DNA of 64,000 nt, taken from Aliiroseovarius sp. S1123 (GTDB lineage: Bacteria; Pseudomonadota; Alphaproteobacteria; Rhodobacterales; Rhodobacteraceae). Location: positions 186,001-250,000 of the forward strand of contig NZ_JALKBE010000003.1 in assembly GCF_023015885.1 (NCBI RefSeq). Direction: 5' to 3'. The translations under genes were made by a program, and so were the position numbers. Below, in pieces: positions 33,418 through 41,571 of the stretch (positions are counted from its first letter, which is position 1; each line of letters opens with the position of its first letter). The notes below the pieces were generated by a model. That model worked only from the letters and a program-made list of their open reading frames with translations, was not told where the DNA came from and searched no databases.

Positions 33418-34875
33418 ATGATCTCTCGTCGAACTCTGCTGTCCGGTCTTGGCGCCGCTGCTTTGATACCGCAGCTTCCGGTCCGCGCTTGGGCCACCAC
33501 GCCTTCAAAGCCCCTGCAGATGCCGCCCTTGGTTGATGCCACTTCAAGCGGACAGTTCTCGCTGACCGCACAAGCAGGCGAGACGGATTTCCTGGGTCGT
33601 GCGTCAAGCCGAACCTGGGGGTTTGACCAGCCCTTCCTGGGGCCAACCGTCAGGTTGAACCATGCGGGCAACACTGCGGTCGCTGTTCACAACGCGTTGG
33701 ACCAGGCGATCTCGGTGCACTGGCATGGGCTTGTGGTGCCCGGCGATGTGGATGGTGGTCCGCATCAGCTGGTTGACCCCGGCCAAACCTGGTCCCCTGT
33801 CCTTCCCATCGACCAACCCCCTGCAACCGTCTGGTATCACAGCCATACGCACGGCAAGACCGCGCAACAGGTGCAAATGGGTCTGGCGGGTGTTCTTCAC
33901 CTGACGGACGGGCAGGACGATGCACGCGGTCTGCCAACCACCTATGGCACAGATGACCTGACCGTGGTCCTGCAGGATCGTCGCTTCGATCAGGATGGGC
34001 GCATGTCATATCGTGTGACCATGCATGACCAGATGATGGGGTTCCTTGGGGATACCATGGTGGTCAATGGGCAAGTGGGTGCCACCGCCATCGTCCCAAA
34101 GGGGGTGGTCCGCCTGCGCCTGCTGAATGGCTCGAATGCGCGGATCTATACTTTGGCGCTGTCTGATGGCCGCCCCATGCATTTGATCGGCACCGATACG
34201 GGCCTGCTGGACGCCCCCATCACGCTGGAAACCCTAAGCCTTGCGCCGGGCGAGCGGTATGAAGTTCTGGTGGATTTCGGCAACGGGAAGGACATTTCGC
34301 TTCTGAGCGGACAGAACGTCAACGAAGGGATGATGGGTGGCATGATGGGGCGGCGGCGCCCTTCTGGACCACCGTTCGAGGTGCTGCCCTTTGTCGTCGA
34401 TCCGGCGGCGCCAGTCCGGATAACCCGAGTGCCCGATGCGCTGGGTGGATCGCGTCCGAACATGGATGCGAGTTCAGCCGCCCGACGCCGGATCACGCTC
34501 GATATGGCCATGGGTCCCGGCATGATGATGCGTCGCGCCGAAGACCGGTTCTCGATCAACGGTCAAGCGTTCGACATGTCGAAGATCAACTTCAAAACAC
34601 AGGTGGGGCAGGTCGAAAAATGGCGGGTATCGGCCAACATGATGATGCACCCCTTCCATGTCCACGGTGTCATGTTCCAGGTGCTCAGCGAAAACGGACG
34701 CCCCCCACTTCCACAAAACCTGGGCTGGAAGGACACGATCCTGATTGATGGTGAGGCTGAGATCTTGATGCGGTTCGACCGTCCGGCGACAGAAGCACTC
34801 CCCTATATGTTCCACTGCCATATTTTGGAGCACGAGGATGGCGGCATGATGGGGCAGTTTACCGTGAGTGGTTAG
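33418..34875 (+). CDS. Multicopper oxidase, CueO/CopA-type
   Basis: A 485-residue Tat-exported (MISRRTLLSGLGAAALIPQL) multicopper oxidase. The copper motifs are HWHGLVVP, WYHSHTHG, HPFHVHGVMF and HCHILEHEDGGMM. A Met-rich stretch (NEGMMGGMMGRRR, later MAMGPGMMMRR) lies in the position of the CueO Met-rich region and suits Cu(I) binding. It is likely to oxidise Cu(I) to the less toxic Cu(II) in the periplasm. It is the last gene of the copA-cueR transcript and belongs to a different subgroup from the oxidase at 26438. Confidence 0.94.
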   Translation: MISRRTLLSGLGAAALIPQLPVRAWATTPSKPLQMPPLVDATSSGQFSLTAQAGETDFLGRASSRTWGFDQPFLGPTVRLNHAGNTAVAVHNALDQAISVHWHGLVVPGDVDGGPHQLVDPGQTWSPVLPIDQPPATVWYHSHTHGKTAQQVQMGLAGVLHLTDGQDDARGLPTTYGTDDLTVVLQDRRFDQDGRMSYRVTMHDQMMGFLGDTMVVNGQVGATAIVPKGVVRLRLLNGSNARIYTLALSDGRPMHLIGTDTGLLDAPITLETLSLAPGERYEVLVDFGNGKDISLLSGQNVNEGMMGGMMGRRRPSGPPFEVLPFVVDPAAPVRITRVPDALGGSRPNMDASSAARRRITLDMAMGPGMMMRRAEDRFSINGQAFDMSKINFKTQVGQVEKWRVSANMMMHPFHVHGVMFQVLSENGRPPLPQNLGWKDTILIDGEAEILMRFDRPATEALPYMFHCHILEHEDGGMMGQFTVSG

Positions 34876-35115
34876 GGCATTGCTTGCGCAAATGGCATTG
34901 GACGAAAGCAGTCATTCGCCACCTATGTCTCCAGATGCATAGCAATTGGTTGGGTGCTCAATAATCTGCAACTCTGTGGCCGTTGCAGCCATGGTGTTGG
35001 CTCGAACAACTTTCTGCACCTTTGCCAGGTTCGCCGCTTTTCGCGCTACGCCATTAAGCGCGGCTTTCGTTTGTCTGGACGCAGGTTTGGCCCTGACGGG
35101 GGGAAGGCGTGCGGC
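34876..35115. other. Intergenic stretch, no recognisable gene
   Basis: About 240 bases with only short frames. Part of it (about 34960-35105) reads as an open frame rich in Arg and Phe without a start or family match. It may be a remnant, but I cannot name one. Confidence 0.4.
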
Positions 35116-35751
35116 CTAGTTCCGGGACGTCTCTTCATCCGGGCGAGGAGGATTCATCCACAGCACGACAAGACGGGCGAGAAGGATAAGGCCGAACGTT
35201 ACAAGCGTCGCCGTCGATTCCCCCATAAACTGGGAGAACGCCAAATAGGCGGCACCTCCTGCCAACGAGATCGTAGCATACAGGTCTTCACGCAAGACGC
35301 TTGGGGTAATGTTGCACAAGAGATCGCGGATCATGCCACCCGCCGTACCGGTTACGCAGCCGATTACGATGGTCAGAACCGGCGCAACCCCGGCTTCCAA
35401 GGCAACCTGAACGCCGGTCAGGGTGAACAGCGCCAACCCGACCGCATCCAGATACATCAACAGGGCCAACCGCCGCCCGTTGCCTGTCGGCATGCGTGCC
35501 GCGACGAAGAAACTCAGCAACGATGAAGGGACCGCCACCATTAGAAAACGTAGGTCAGAGATCCAGAAAACCGGGGTCAGCCCCAAAAGCAGATCCCGCA
35601 GCGTGCCCCCGCCAACAGCGGTGACAACGCCCAGAACGGTTGCGCCGAATAAATCAAGGTTGAAGCGACGCGCCTGAATTGCAGCTGAGGCCGCCATGAC
35701 CGCAGTTGCGATCAGCGATAGTGGCACGAAGAGAAGTGTAAGCGATTCCAT
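35116..35751 (-). CDS. TRIC / UPF0126 (YicG-like) membrane protein
   Basis: A 211-residue protein with six to seven hydrophobic segments in two repeats. Each repeat has the family GGG/GG-RD motif (TAVGGGTLRDLLLG near residue 48; TGTAGGMIRDLL near residue 135). The family includes prokaryotic trimeric intracellular cation channel homologues that form K+-permeable trimers; a role in glycine transport has also been proposed for some members. The ATG at 35751 starts the first helix; the longer frame to 35883 adds non-hydrophobic residues of no similarity. It is transcribed divergently from the repeat-protein gene at 35995. Confidence 0.88.
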   Translation of the reverse strand: MESLTLLFVPLSLIATAVMAASAAIQARRFNLDLFGATVLGVVTAVGGGTLRDLLLGLTPVFWISDLRFLMVAVPSSLLSFFVAARMPTGNGRRLALLMYLDAVGLALFTLTGVQVALEAGVAPVLTIVIGCVTGTAGGMIRDLLCNITPSVLREDLYATISLAGGAAYLAFSQFMGESTATLVTFGLILLARLVVLWMNPPRPDEETSRN

Positions 35752-35994
35752 CGCTCGCAACTTAGCCGTCGCAGGCACCGGTGACGAGCAATTCTGCCAT
35801 AAATGCGTCGCGGGCCGGTGTGGCGCAGCGCTGGTGCATTGGACAGGCAGAGCTGATCCCCCAGCACTCTGCACAGACCGCAACCTGACAAAACGCTGAC
35901 ACTCTCATTCAGACTTTTGACGCGGCCAAGGTGCTATCAGGGGTAGAGGCGCCCGAATCAATAGCGCCCGAATGGAAAACAAAGGACAGAGCAA

Positions 35995-36360
35995 ATGACC
36001 AAAGAAGACGACAAGGTATTTTCCCGGCGCAAGGCGCTGACCCGCATTGGTGGGCTGGCATTGGCCGCCTACTCCGTACCCGCGCTGACCACGCTGTCGG
36101 CTGCCCACGCATCTTCGGCGCCTTCGCCGGCCAGCGCTCCGTCGCCTGCAAGTGCACCGTCGCCTGCAAGCGCGCCGTCGCCGGCAAGCGCACCTTCCGA
36201 AGCCAGCGCACCTTCCGAAGCAAGCACGCCTTCCGAGGCCAGCGTACCTTCCGAGCCGAGCGGCCCGAGCGGCCCCCGCGTGGCAACGGCTGAAGAATGC
36301 ACCAGCGGCGGTGGAACGGTGGTTACGCGCGCAGATGGTGTTAAAGTCTGTGAAAGCTAA
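35995..36360 (+). CDS. Ser/Pro/Ala-repeat protein with twin-arginine leader
   Basis: A 121-residue protein, not recognised by name. Residues 8-39 form a twin-arginine-type leader (FSRRKALTRIGGLALAAYSV, then ALTTLSAAHAS). Residues 42-94 are a six-residue repeat: APSPAS four times, APSEAS twice, TPSEAS, VPSEPS, then GPSGP. A short C-terminal part (TAEECTSGGGTVV, ending VCES) has two Cys. The leader and repeat strongly resemble the protein at 37722, and an HprK-PqqD kinase gene lies between them. I infer it is an exported substrate or scaffold for that kinase. Many Ser in a fixed spacing would suit repeated phosphorylation. It is followed by a strong hairpin. Confidence 0.75.
   Translation: MTKEDDKVFSRRKALTRIGGLALAAYSVPALTTLSAAHASSAPSPASAPSPASAPSPASAPSPASAPSEASAPSEASTPSEASVPSEPSGPSGPRVATAEECTSGGGTVVTRADGVKVCES
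36118..36276 (+). repeat. 18-bp coding repeats (Ser/Pro/Ala hexapeptides)
   Basis: About nine imperfect 18-base units encode the APSPAS-type array in the gene at 35995. The codons drift from unit to unit, which suggests the array is selected at protein level and not a recent DNA slippage. Confidence 0.85.
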
Positions 36361-36390
36361 ATCGATCTGGGTTATCCCCACCTGATCGAC

Positions 36391-36421
36391 GGCCTGCCCG
36401 CACAGTAATTGTGGGCAGGCC
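36391..36421. other. Strong hairpin between the repeat-protein gene and the kinase gene
   Basis: Arms GGCCTGCCC (36391-36399) and GGGCAGGCC (36413-36421) pair perfectly, extended inward by CACA/TGTG with a small bulge. There is no T-run on either strand, so it is probably not a simple intrinsic terminator. It could stabilise the upstream mRNA and give the repeat protein higher expression than the kinase. Confidence 0.65.
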
Positions 36422-36483
36422 AGATTGCGTTGACGCGCAAGGGGGAAATCGCTGGTATGATCAGCGACAAATAGGAGCGGAGC

Positions 36484-37725
36484 GTGGTGGAACCGCAGTA
36501 TGTGCAATTTGAGGGTCTGAAGCATCCCGTCGCGTTGGAAAACGCAGACGAGATTGCAGCGATGCTGCCCACAGTCCTTTCTGCCTGGCCGCACCACACC
36601 CTGAACACTCCACCAAGTGATCCGCCGTTCGTCACCATCCGTCCCGCTGGGCCAGACCGCTGGGACGTGATCCGTGCGGACCAGCCCGAAACGCCCCGTA
36701 CCTGGGATGGGGTCAACACAGTCTGCGACATCGTCGCCGAGATGGCGTGGGAGCGGCTGCGCTCGGACCCTGATTTGCTGTGCCTGCATGCTGCGGCTAT
36801 TGATTTTAACGGGCGTCTTGTGGTGATGCCTAACGCCAGACGCGCCGGCAAGAGCACCTTGGCTATTGCCTTGGCGCGTCTGGGTAGACCCCTGTATTCA
36901 GATGATTTTCTGCCCGTGCGCGTGGATGCGACCACGCGAAGCTGCGCGGGCATCGCGAACGGAATTCAGCCGCGCCTGCGTTTGCCTCTACCTGAAGGCT
37001 TCAGCGACAGCTTTCACGATGATGTTGCGCAGGATCCCGGCCCGTCGAACCGCCAATACAAATATCTTACCAAAGCACCCGTCGCCCCATGGGGCGAAAG
37101 CCTTCCCTTGGGCGCGATGGTGATGCTCGAGCGTCGCGACGCGCCGCAGCCGCCGCAGCTTAGCCCGATGGCACGCGAAGACGCGCTGGCCAGCCTGATC
37201 ACCCAGAACTTCGCACGCACGCGTCACGCGGGGGCGATCCTGCGCTCGGTCGACCTTTTGACGCGCCACTTGCCAATCTATCGGCTGAGCTATCATTGCG
37301 CCGAAGAGGCCGCCGAATACCTGTCGACCCACCCGGATCTGGCAGCTCTGCCTGCCGCCCAGCTGCCCGAGCTTGCACAAGATGACCGTCAGGCGCCCTT
37401 AGACCAACTTAACCGCCCTGCCCCCGACTTCACCAAAAATCAGTGCTATGTACAGGCTGCAGGCGTGGCCGAAAGCGTGGTGGGCGACGAGGCGTTTCTG
37501 GCTGATGGATCGGGGCTTGGCATTTTCCGCTTGAACCCGGTATCGGCCGCGATCTGGGCCTTACTGGAAGAGCCGACAGACCTGGCCGAGGTCGTCGAGA
37601 TCCTGTCCGAGGCGTTTCCAGATGTCCCCGTTGACCAAATCACGACAGACAGCGAAAACCTGATGCGCAGCTTGGCCCGCGCGCGTCTGATCACCCCTGC
37701 CTCTCACAGCATGGCAGCGCAATGA
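36484..37725 (+). CDS. HprK-like serine kinase fused to a PqqD-like (peptide-binding) domain
   Basis: A 413-residue fusion. Residues about 1-270 resemble HPr kinase: LCLHAAAI with His102, a modified P-loop PNARRAGKST (Gly122-Lys123-Ser124), RPLYSDDFLPV with paired Asp, and a later Arg-rich segment. The first Gly of the normal P-loop is replaced by Pro-Asn. Residues about 315-405 form a PqqD/RRE-like winged helix (YVQAAGVAESVVGDEAFLA; RLNPVSAAIWALLEE; LMRSLARARLI). HprK proteins phosphorylate a Ser; RRE domains bind leader peptides. Start is GTG 36484 with GGAGCGGAG upstream. It overlaps the next gene by four bases. Related separate-gene systems are known as HPr-rel-A; no nucleotidyltransferase is seen here. 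Confidence 0.85.
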   Translation: MVEPQYVQFEGLKHPVALENADEIAAMLPTVLSAWPHHTLNTPPSDPPFVTIRPAGPDRWDVIRADQPETPRTWDGVNTVCDIVAEMAWERLRSDPDLLCLHAAAIDFNGRLVVMPNARRAGKSTLAIALARLGRPLYSDDFLPVRVDATTRSCAGIANGIQPRLRLPLPEGFSDSFHDDVAQDPGPSNRQYKYLTKAPVAPWGESLPLGAMVMLERRDAPQPPQLSPMAREDALASLITQNFARTRHAGAILRSVDLLTRHLPIYRLSYHCAEEAAEYLSTHPDLAALPAAQLPELAQDDRQAPLDQLNRPAPDFTKNQCYVQAAGVAESVVGDEAFLADGSGLGIFRLNPVSAAIWALLEEPTDLAEVVEILSEAFPDVPVDQITTDSENLMRSLARARLITPASHSMAAQ

Positions 37726-38279
37726 GCGGCAGCAAGCGCATATCACGCCGCGCCGCGTTGCTTCGGTTGGGACTGGGGGCCGCCAGTGCCTATATGGCGC
37801 CCAGCATGGCTGGACTAAGCCTAGCCCGCGCTTCCTCTAGCGCGCCTTCCCCGGCCTCGTCGCCCAGCCCCGCCTCTTCTCCGTCCCCGGTCAGCCCGGC
37901 GTCACCGCCCTCTCCGGCCAGCACGCCAAGCATACCCAGCGGGCCAAGCATTCCAAGCGGGCCGAGCATTCCAAGCATTCCAAGCGGACCCAGCGGACCC
38001 GGAACCTGCCGAAGTTCTTCCATCGGCGGCAGCGCCCAGATCTCGCGTCAGGACTATCAACGCGCCCAACGCGCGATTGCGCGTGGGGATGCACGACCGC
38101 TACAAGAGGTCTTGAAGAACGTGCAGTCCAAGCAGCCCGGCAAGTTGCTCCAAGTCGGGTTTTCTGACACAGGAAAGCGAACGAAGTTTAGAGTGCTGAT
38201 CGTTGATCGGTCCGGCGCGGTCGTCTCGGTCTCGGTTGATGCGGGCTCGGGGCGGATCACAAGCATACGGAAGTGCTGA
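37722..38279 (+). CDS. Ser/Pro-repeat protein with twin-arginine leader and PepSY-like C-terminus
   Basis: A 185-residue protein. The leader (ISRRAALLRLGLGAASAYMA, then LSLARASS) matches that of the protein at 35995. Residues 41-93 form a repeat rich in Ser, Pro, Ala, Ile and Gly (SPSPASSPSP; then IPSGPSIPSGPS). Residues about 110-185 form a PepSY-like domain (DARPLQEVLKNVQSK; LQVGFSDTGKRTKFRVLIVD; VVSVSVDAGSGRITSI). PepSY domains modulate proteases or sensor kinases outside the cell. It overlaps the kinase by four bases, and the response regulator begins on the next base after its stop codon, so kinase, repeat protein and two-component system are one unit. Confidence 0.78.
   Translation: MSGSKRISRRAALLRLGLGAASAYMAPSMAGLSLARASSSAPSPASSPSPASSPSPVSPASPPSPASTPSIPSGPSIPSGPSIPSIPSGPSGPGTCRSSSIGGSAQISRQDYQRAQRAIARGDARPLQEVLKNVQSKQPGKLLQVGFSDTGKRTKFRVLIVDRSGAVVSVSVDAGSGRITSIRKC
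37842..38000 (+). repeat. Coding repeat array (Ser/Pro-rich)
   Basis: Units encoding SPSPAS and then GPSIPS-type hexapeptides in the gene at 37722. It is less regular than the array at 36118-36276 but shares the same six-residue period. Confidence 0.8.
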
Positions 38280-38945
38280 ATGCGTATCCTCATCGTAGAA
38301 GATGAACAGAAGATCGCCGAGCTGATCGCGGATGTTCTGGAAGGCGAGAGCCTGATCCCCGAGATCGCCAACGACGGAGAGCAAGGCTGGTTTCTGGGCA
38401 GCACCGAAAGCTATGCGGCTGCCATCCTTGATATCGGCCTGCCCAAACGTGACGGCCTATCGGTCCTGCGCGCATGGCGAGACGAGGGGCTGGACCTGCC
38501 CGTCATTTTGCTGACCGCCCGCGCAAACTGGAACGAGCGGGTCGAAGGGATCGACGCAGGCGCCGACGACTATCTGGGGAAACCCTTCCAGATGGAAGAG
38601 CTGGTCGCGCGTCTGCGTGCCCTGCTGCGCCGGTCCGGCGGTCAGAAAGCGACGATCCTTGAAGCCGGGGCGCTTCGGGTCGATTTGCGGCAAATGCGTG
38701 TCTCGGTCGACGGGCGTCCGTTGAAGGTCACACCCTTGGAATATCGGTTGCTGAACTATCTTCTGCATCATCGCGGCGAGGTGGTGACACAGGAAGAACT
38801 GGTCGAGAACATCTATTACCGGGATCAGGAACCTGACAGCAACGCAGTCGAGGTTCTGGTCGGCCGCCTGCGCCGCAAAATCGGCGGCGGTGTAATCGAA
38901 ACACGGCGCGGATTTGGGTACATGATCGCCGGGGAAGACGCATGA
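38280..38945 (+). CDS. OmpR/PhoB-family response regulator
   Basis: A 221-residue regulator. The receiver domain has the acidic pair (LIVEDEQ), the phosphorylated Asp in ILDIGLPKRDG near residue 50 and the Lys in YLGKPFQMEEL. The C-terminal winged helix (VTPLEYRLLNYLLHHRGEVV; then AVEVLVGRLRRKIG) binds DNA. Start directly follows the stop codon of the PepSY-like repeat protein (TGAATG). It is paired with the kinase at 38942. The overall arrangement resembles PhoP/PhoQ-type systems, in which small PepSY proteins can modulate the sensor. Confidence 0.94.
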   Translation: MRILIVEDEQKIAELIADVLEGESLIPEIANDGEQGWFLGSTESYAAAILDIGLPKRDGLSVLRAWRDEGLDLPVILLTARANWNERVEGIDAGADDYLGKPFQMEELVARLRALLRRSGGQKATILEAGALRVDLRQMRVSVDGRPLKVTPLEYRLLNYLLHHRGEVVTQEELVENIYYRDQEPDSNAVEVLVGRLRRKIGGGVIETRRGFGYMIAGEDA

Positions 38946-40294
38946 AGCTTTCCCTAAGCCTTCGCTTGTTGCTGGCAGCGGCCATGACAACGGCGATTGC
39001 CTTGGTGGCGACGGCCATCGTCTTTAACTTCCTGTTCCGGCTCTATTTCGAAGACCGCGCGCGGAGCGAACTTGAGACCTATCTGATCCAGCTTAGCGGC
39101 AATGTCTCGGCCAATACCGCGGGCGAGGTCGAGATCATTCCGATCCCCGATCCGCGGTTTAATCAGGCCTTGTCCGGTTACTACTGGCAGGTGCAGATCG
39201 ACCGGGACGAGCCGCTTCTGTCGCCGTCCTTCTGGGCCGCACCGCTGGAACTGGCGCGCCCGCAGACCGCAGGGTTGATCACCTATACCGATGTAACCAC
39301 CGGATCCGGCGATGCCGTCGCCGTCGCCAGCTGGATCATCACGATGGGCGAAGACGACACACGGAAAGAGGTCTTTTTGGCGGTCGCCATCGACCGTGCA
39401 GACTTGGATATGTCGGTCGCGCGGTTCACAACGAACTCGGTCTTCTGGCTGGGCGTCTTGGGCTTGTTCCTGATGAGCGCAAGCTGGTTTCAGGTGCGCC
39501 TTGGACTTAAGCCGCTACAGAAAATCCGCTCCGAGATCTCGCGTGTGTCCCACACCCCGAACGGGCGGCTGTCGTCGGAATATCCGTCCGAAGTTCTGCC
39601 GCTGGTCGAAGAGGTAAACCAGCTTCTGAACGTCAATGCCGAAGCGTTAGAGCGCGCCCGCTCGCGGGCGGGCGATCTGGCCCACGGGCTGAAGACTCCC
39701 CTGACGATCATGCACGGGATCGAGCGCAAGGTGCGGCGAACCGGAAACGATTCCTTGGCCGACGATCTGATGACGGAAATCACCAGCATTCAACACATCG
39801 TCGAACGAGAGCTTGCCTCGACGCGTGACAGTCATCAAGCGCTGCTGAAATGCGACGCGGGTCCGATCATTGACCGCCTGCACAAGGCACTTGGCCGCCA
39901 ACCCGGCGCCGAACATATAAAGTGGGACATCGACGTACCCAGCCCGCTGTTCCTGCCTTTCGACGAATATGATCTGACCGAGCTTTTGGGCAACCTTCTG
40001 GACAACGCGGTAAAATGGTCGGACAGCCGGATTTCCGTGCGTGGCGAACAGGATCAGACACAGGTGGCCCTCTGCGTCGAAGATGACGGCCCCGGCATCC
40101 CGCAGGAAGAATGGGATGCGGTGCTTGCGCGCGGAACACGGCTTGACCCGGACCAGCCGGGCACAGGCTTGGGGCTGAGCATCGCACAGCGTATGGCGCA
40201 GGCGCATGGATGCACCCTGTCGCTGGATTACTCTGATCTGGGCGGCGTGAAAGTGTGTTTGGTACTTCAGCCCGCGATCAACGACGCACCGTAA
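38942..40294 (+). CDS. Sensor histidine kinase
   Basis: A 450-residue membrane sensor. Two hydrophobic segments (residues about 7-27 and 165-183) frame a periplasmic domain of about 135 residues. A HAMP-like linker follows, then an H-box reading GDLAHGLKTPLTIMHG near residue 248, an N-box (LTELLGNLLDNAVKW), and a G-box (DDGPGIP; GTGLGLSIA). The H-box form HGLKTPL is the one seen in PhoQ-type kinases. It overlaps the regulator gene by four bases and runs convergently into the M20 peptidase gene, with a 17-base overlap. Confidence 0.93.
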   Translation: MKLSLSLRLLLAAAMTTAIALVATAIVFNFLFRLYFEDRARSELETYLIQLSGNVSANTAGEVEIIPIPDPRFNQALSGYYWQVQIDRDEPLLSPSFWAAPLELARPQTAGLITYTDVTTGSGDAVAVASWIITMGEDDTRKEVFLAVAIDRADLDMSVARFTTNSVFWLGVLGLFLMSASWFQVRLGLKPLQKIRSEISRVSHTPNGRLSSEYPSEVLPLVEEVNQLLNVNAEALERARSRAGDLAHGLKTPLTIMHGIERKVRRTGNDSLADDLMTEITSIQHIVERELASTRDSHQALLKCDAGPIIDRLHKALGRQPGAEHIKWDIDVPSPLFLPFDEYDLTELLGNLLDNAVKWSDSRISVRGEQDQTQVALCVEDDGPGIPQEEWDAVLARGTRLDPDQPGTGLGLSIAQRMAQAHGCTLSLDYSDLGGVKVCLVLQPAINDAP

Positions 40295-41429
40295 GCCAAT
40301 CCACAATGGCGCAGAACTGGTCGATCACTACGGGCAGCAGCGCGTCTGGGAAATCATAGTCCGGGTTGTGCAGCTGCGGCTGATTCACACCCGAACCCAC
40401 ATAAAGCATTGCCGCGCTGGCCCCATCATCTGCGAAGCGACCAAAGTCCTCGGACCACGGCATCGGGGCGGTCATCTCGTGCGTCTCGTGCCCCAGCGCC
40501 TGCGCCACATCGCGCGCGATCTGCACGGCGTCTGCGTTGTTAATCACCGCACGGAACACGTCATGCCAATGCAGTTGGACTTTCAGATCGCCCCGCGCCT
40601 CGGAAACCAGTGCCTGAGCCTTGGCCATCAGACGCTCCATCCGGTCGTTGGTCACCGCGCGCAGAGTCACCCGCAACTCACCATCCGCTGGCGCAATCCC
40701 GAAGGTCGGCTCGCCCAGCTTGGCATGGGTCAGGGTAGAAAGGGCAAAGCCTTCGTCCCCGATCTGGCCCGAGCCCAGCGCCGGAAGCGCCTCCATCAGC
40801 GTGGCCATCGCCGCCGCTGGGGACAGCCCGTCCTGCGGTGCCGCCGCGTGCGAGCTTCTGCCCTCGAACAAGATCTGCATCCCGCGCGACGCGCAATTGC
40901 CCGGCCCCGACCGCAAGCCGATCTCGCCCAGAGGGCGTCCGGGCAGGTTGTGATAAGCGAAGGCAAAGTCTGGCTTGATCTCGGCCCAGCGTGGATCGTC
41001 AATCACCGCCTGCGCGCCTGCCCCGGTTTCTTCGGCGGGTTGGAACAGCAGGATCACTCGGCCACAGGCAGGACGGCGTGCCAGATACATCGCGACCCCC
41101 AGCATCGACACCATATGCCCGTCATGGCCGCACAAATGCCCCTTCCCCTCGACCTCGGACCGATAGGGCAGATCCGAGATCTCGCGGATTGGCAACCCGT
41201 CCAGCTCGCAGCGCAAAAGCACCGTGGGGCCGTCGGACGCGCCGGTGAACTCGGCCGCCACACCATGACCCCCCAGCCCGCGCCAGATGCGATACGCACC
41301 CAGATTTGTCAGCTCGTCCGCGATGACCTCTGCAGTCTCGGCCTCTTCCCCTGAAATCTCGGGGCGGCGATGCAACGCGTGCCGCAGAGCGGTCAGCTGG
41401 GACAACTGATCTTGAGACAGGACAGGCAT
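40278..41429 (-). CDS. M20-family amidohydrolase/peptidase
   Basis: A 383-residue metal-dependent amidohydrolase of the hippurate hydrolase / HipO type. Visible are ALHRRPEISGEE near the N-terminus, the first metal residues in GHLCGHDGHMVSMLG, the catalytic Glu in FQPAEETGAGAQ, the RSSHAAAPQDG dimerisation-domain loop and a late His motif (GVNQPQLHNPDYDF). Its substrates are N-acyl amino acids or similar amides; which one is unknown. The start at 41429 is preferred over 41447 because the family usually opens a short distance before the first helix, but there is little difference. Confidence 0.9.
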   Translation of the reverse strand: MPVLSQDQLSQLTALRHALHRRPEISGEEAETAEVIADELTNLGAYRIWRGLGGHGVAAEFTGASDGPTVLLRCELDGLPIREISDLPYRSEVEGKGHLCGHDGHMVSMLGVAMYLARRPACGRVILLFQPAEETGAGAQAVIDDPRWAEIKPDFAFAYHNLPGRPLGEIGLRSGPGNCASRGMQILFEGRSSHAAAPQDGLSPAAAMATLMEALPALGSGQIGDEGFALSTLTHAKLGEPTFGIAPADGELRVTLRAVTNDRMERLMAKAQALVSEARGDLKVQLHWHDVFRAVINNADAVQIARDVAQALGHETHEMTAPMPWSEDFGRFADDGASAAMLYVGSGVNQPQLHNPDYDFPDALLPVVIDQFCAIVDWLTVRR

Positions 41430-41571
41430 GAAACCCCCATTGGACAAAGCAACAACAGACCCGAAGATCGTCGCAGATCATCTGCGTCGTCAAGCCGGGT
41501 TCTTTGGGAACGGGATGGGCAAACAAATGTTCCCCTAACCACGACACGTGTGAAACACCCTGCGCGAAACA

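Noticed and set aside
35905-36789. Minus-strand frame with Cys/Arg repeats
   Set aside because: The repeats are the complement of the Ser/Pro repeat array at 36118-36276; the plus-strand frame has leader, ribosome binding site context and a paralogue.
36118-38000. Direct repeats that might suggest a CRISPR array
   Set aside because: They have an 18-base period in frame, no unique spacers, and encode hexapeptides; no cas genes are present.
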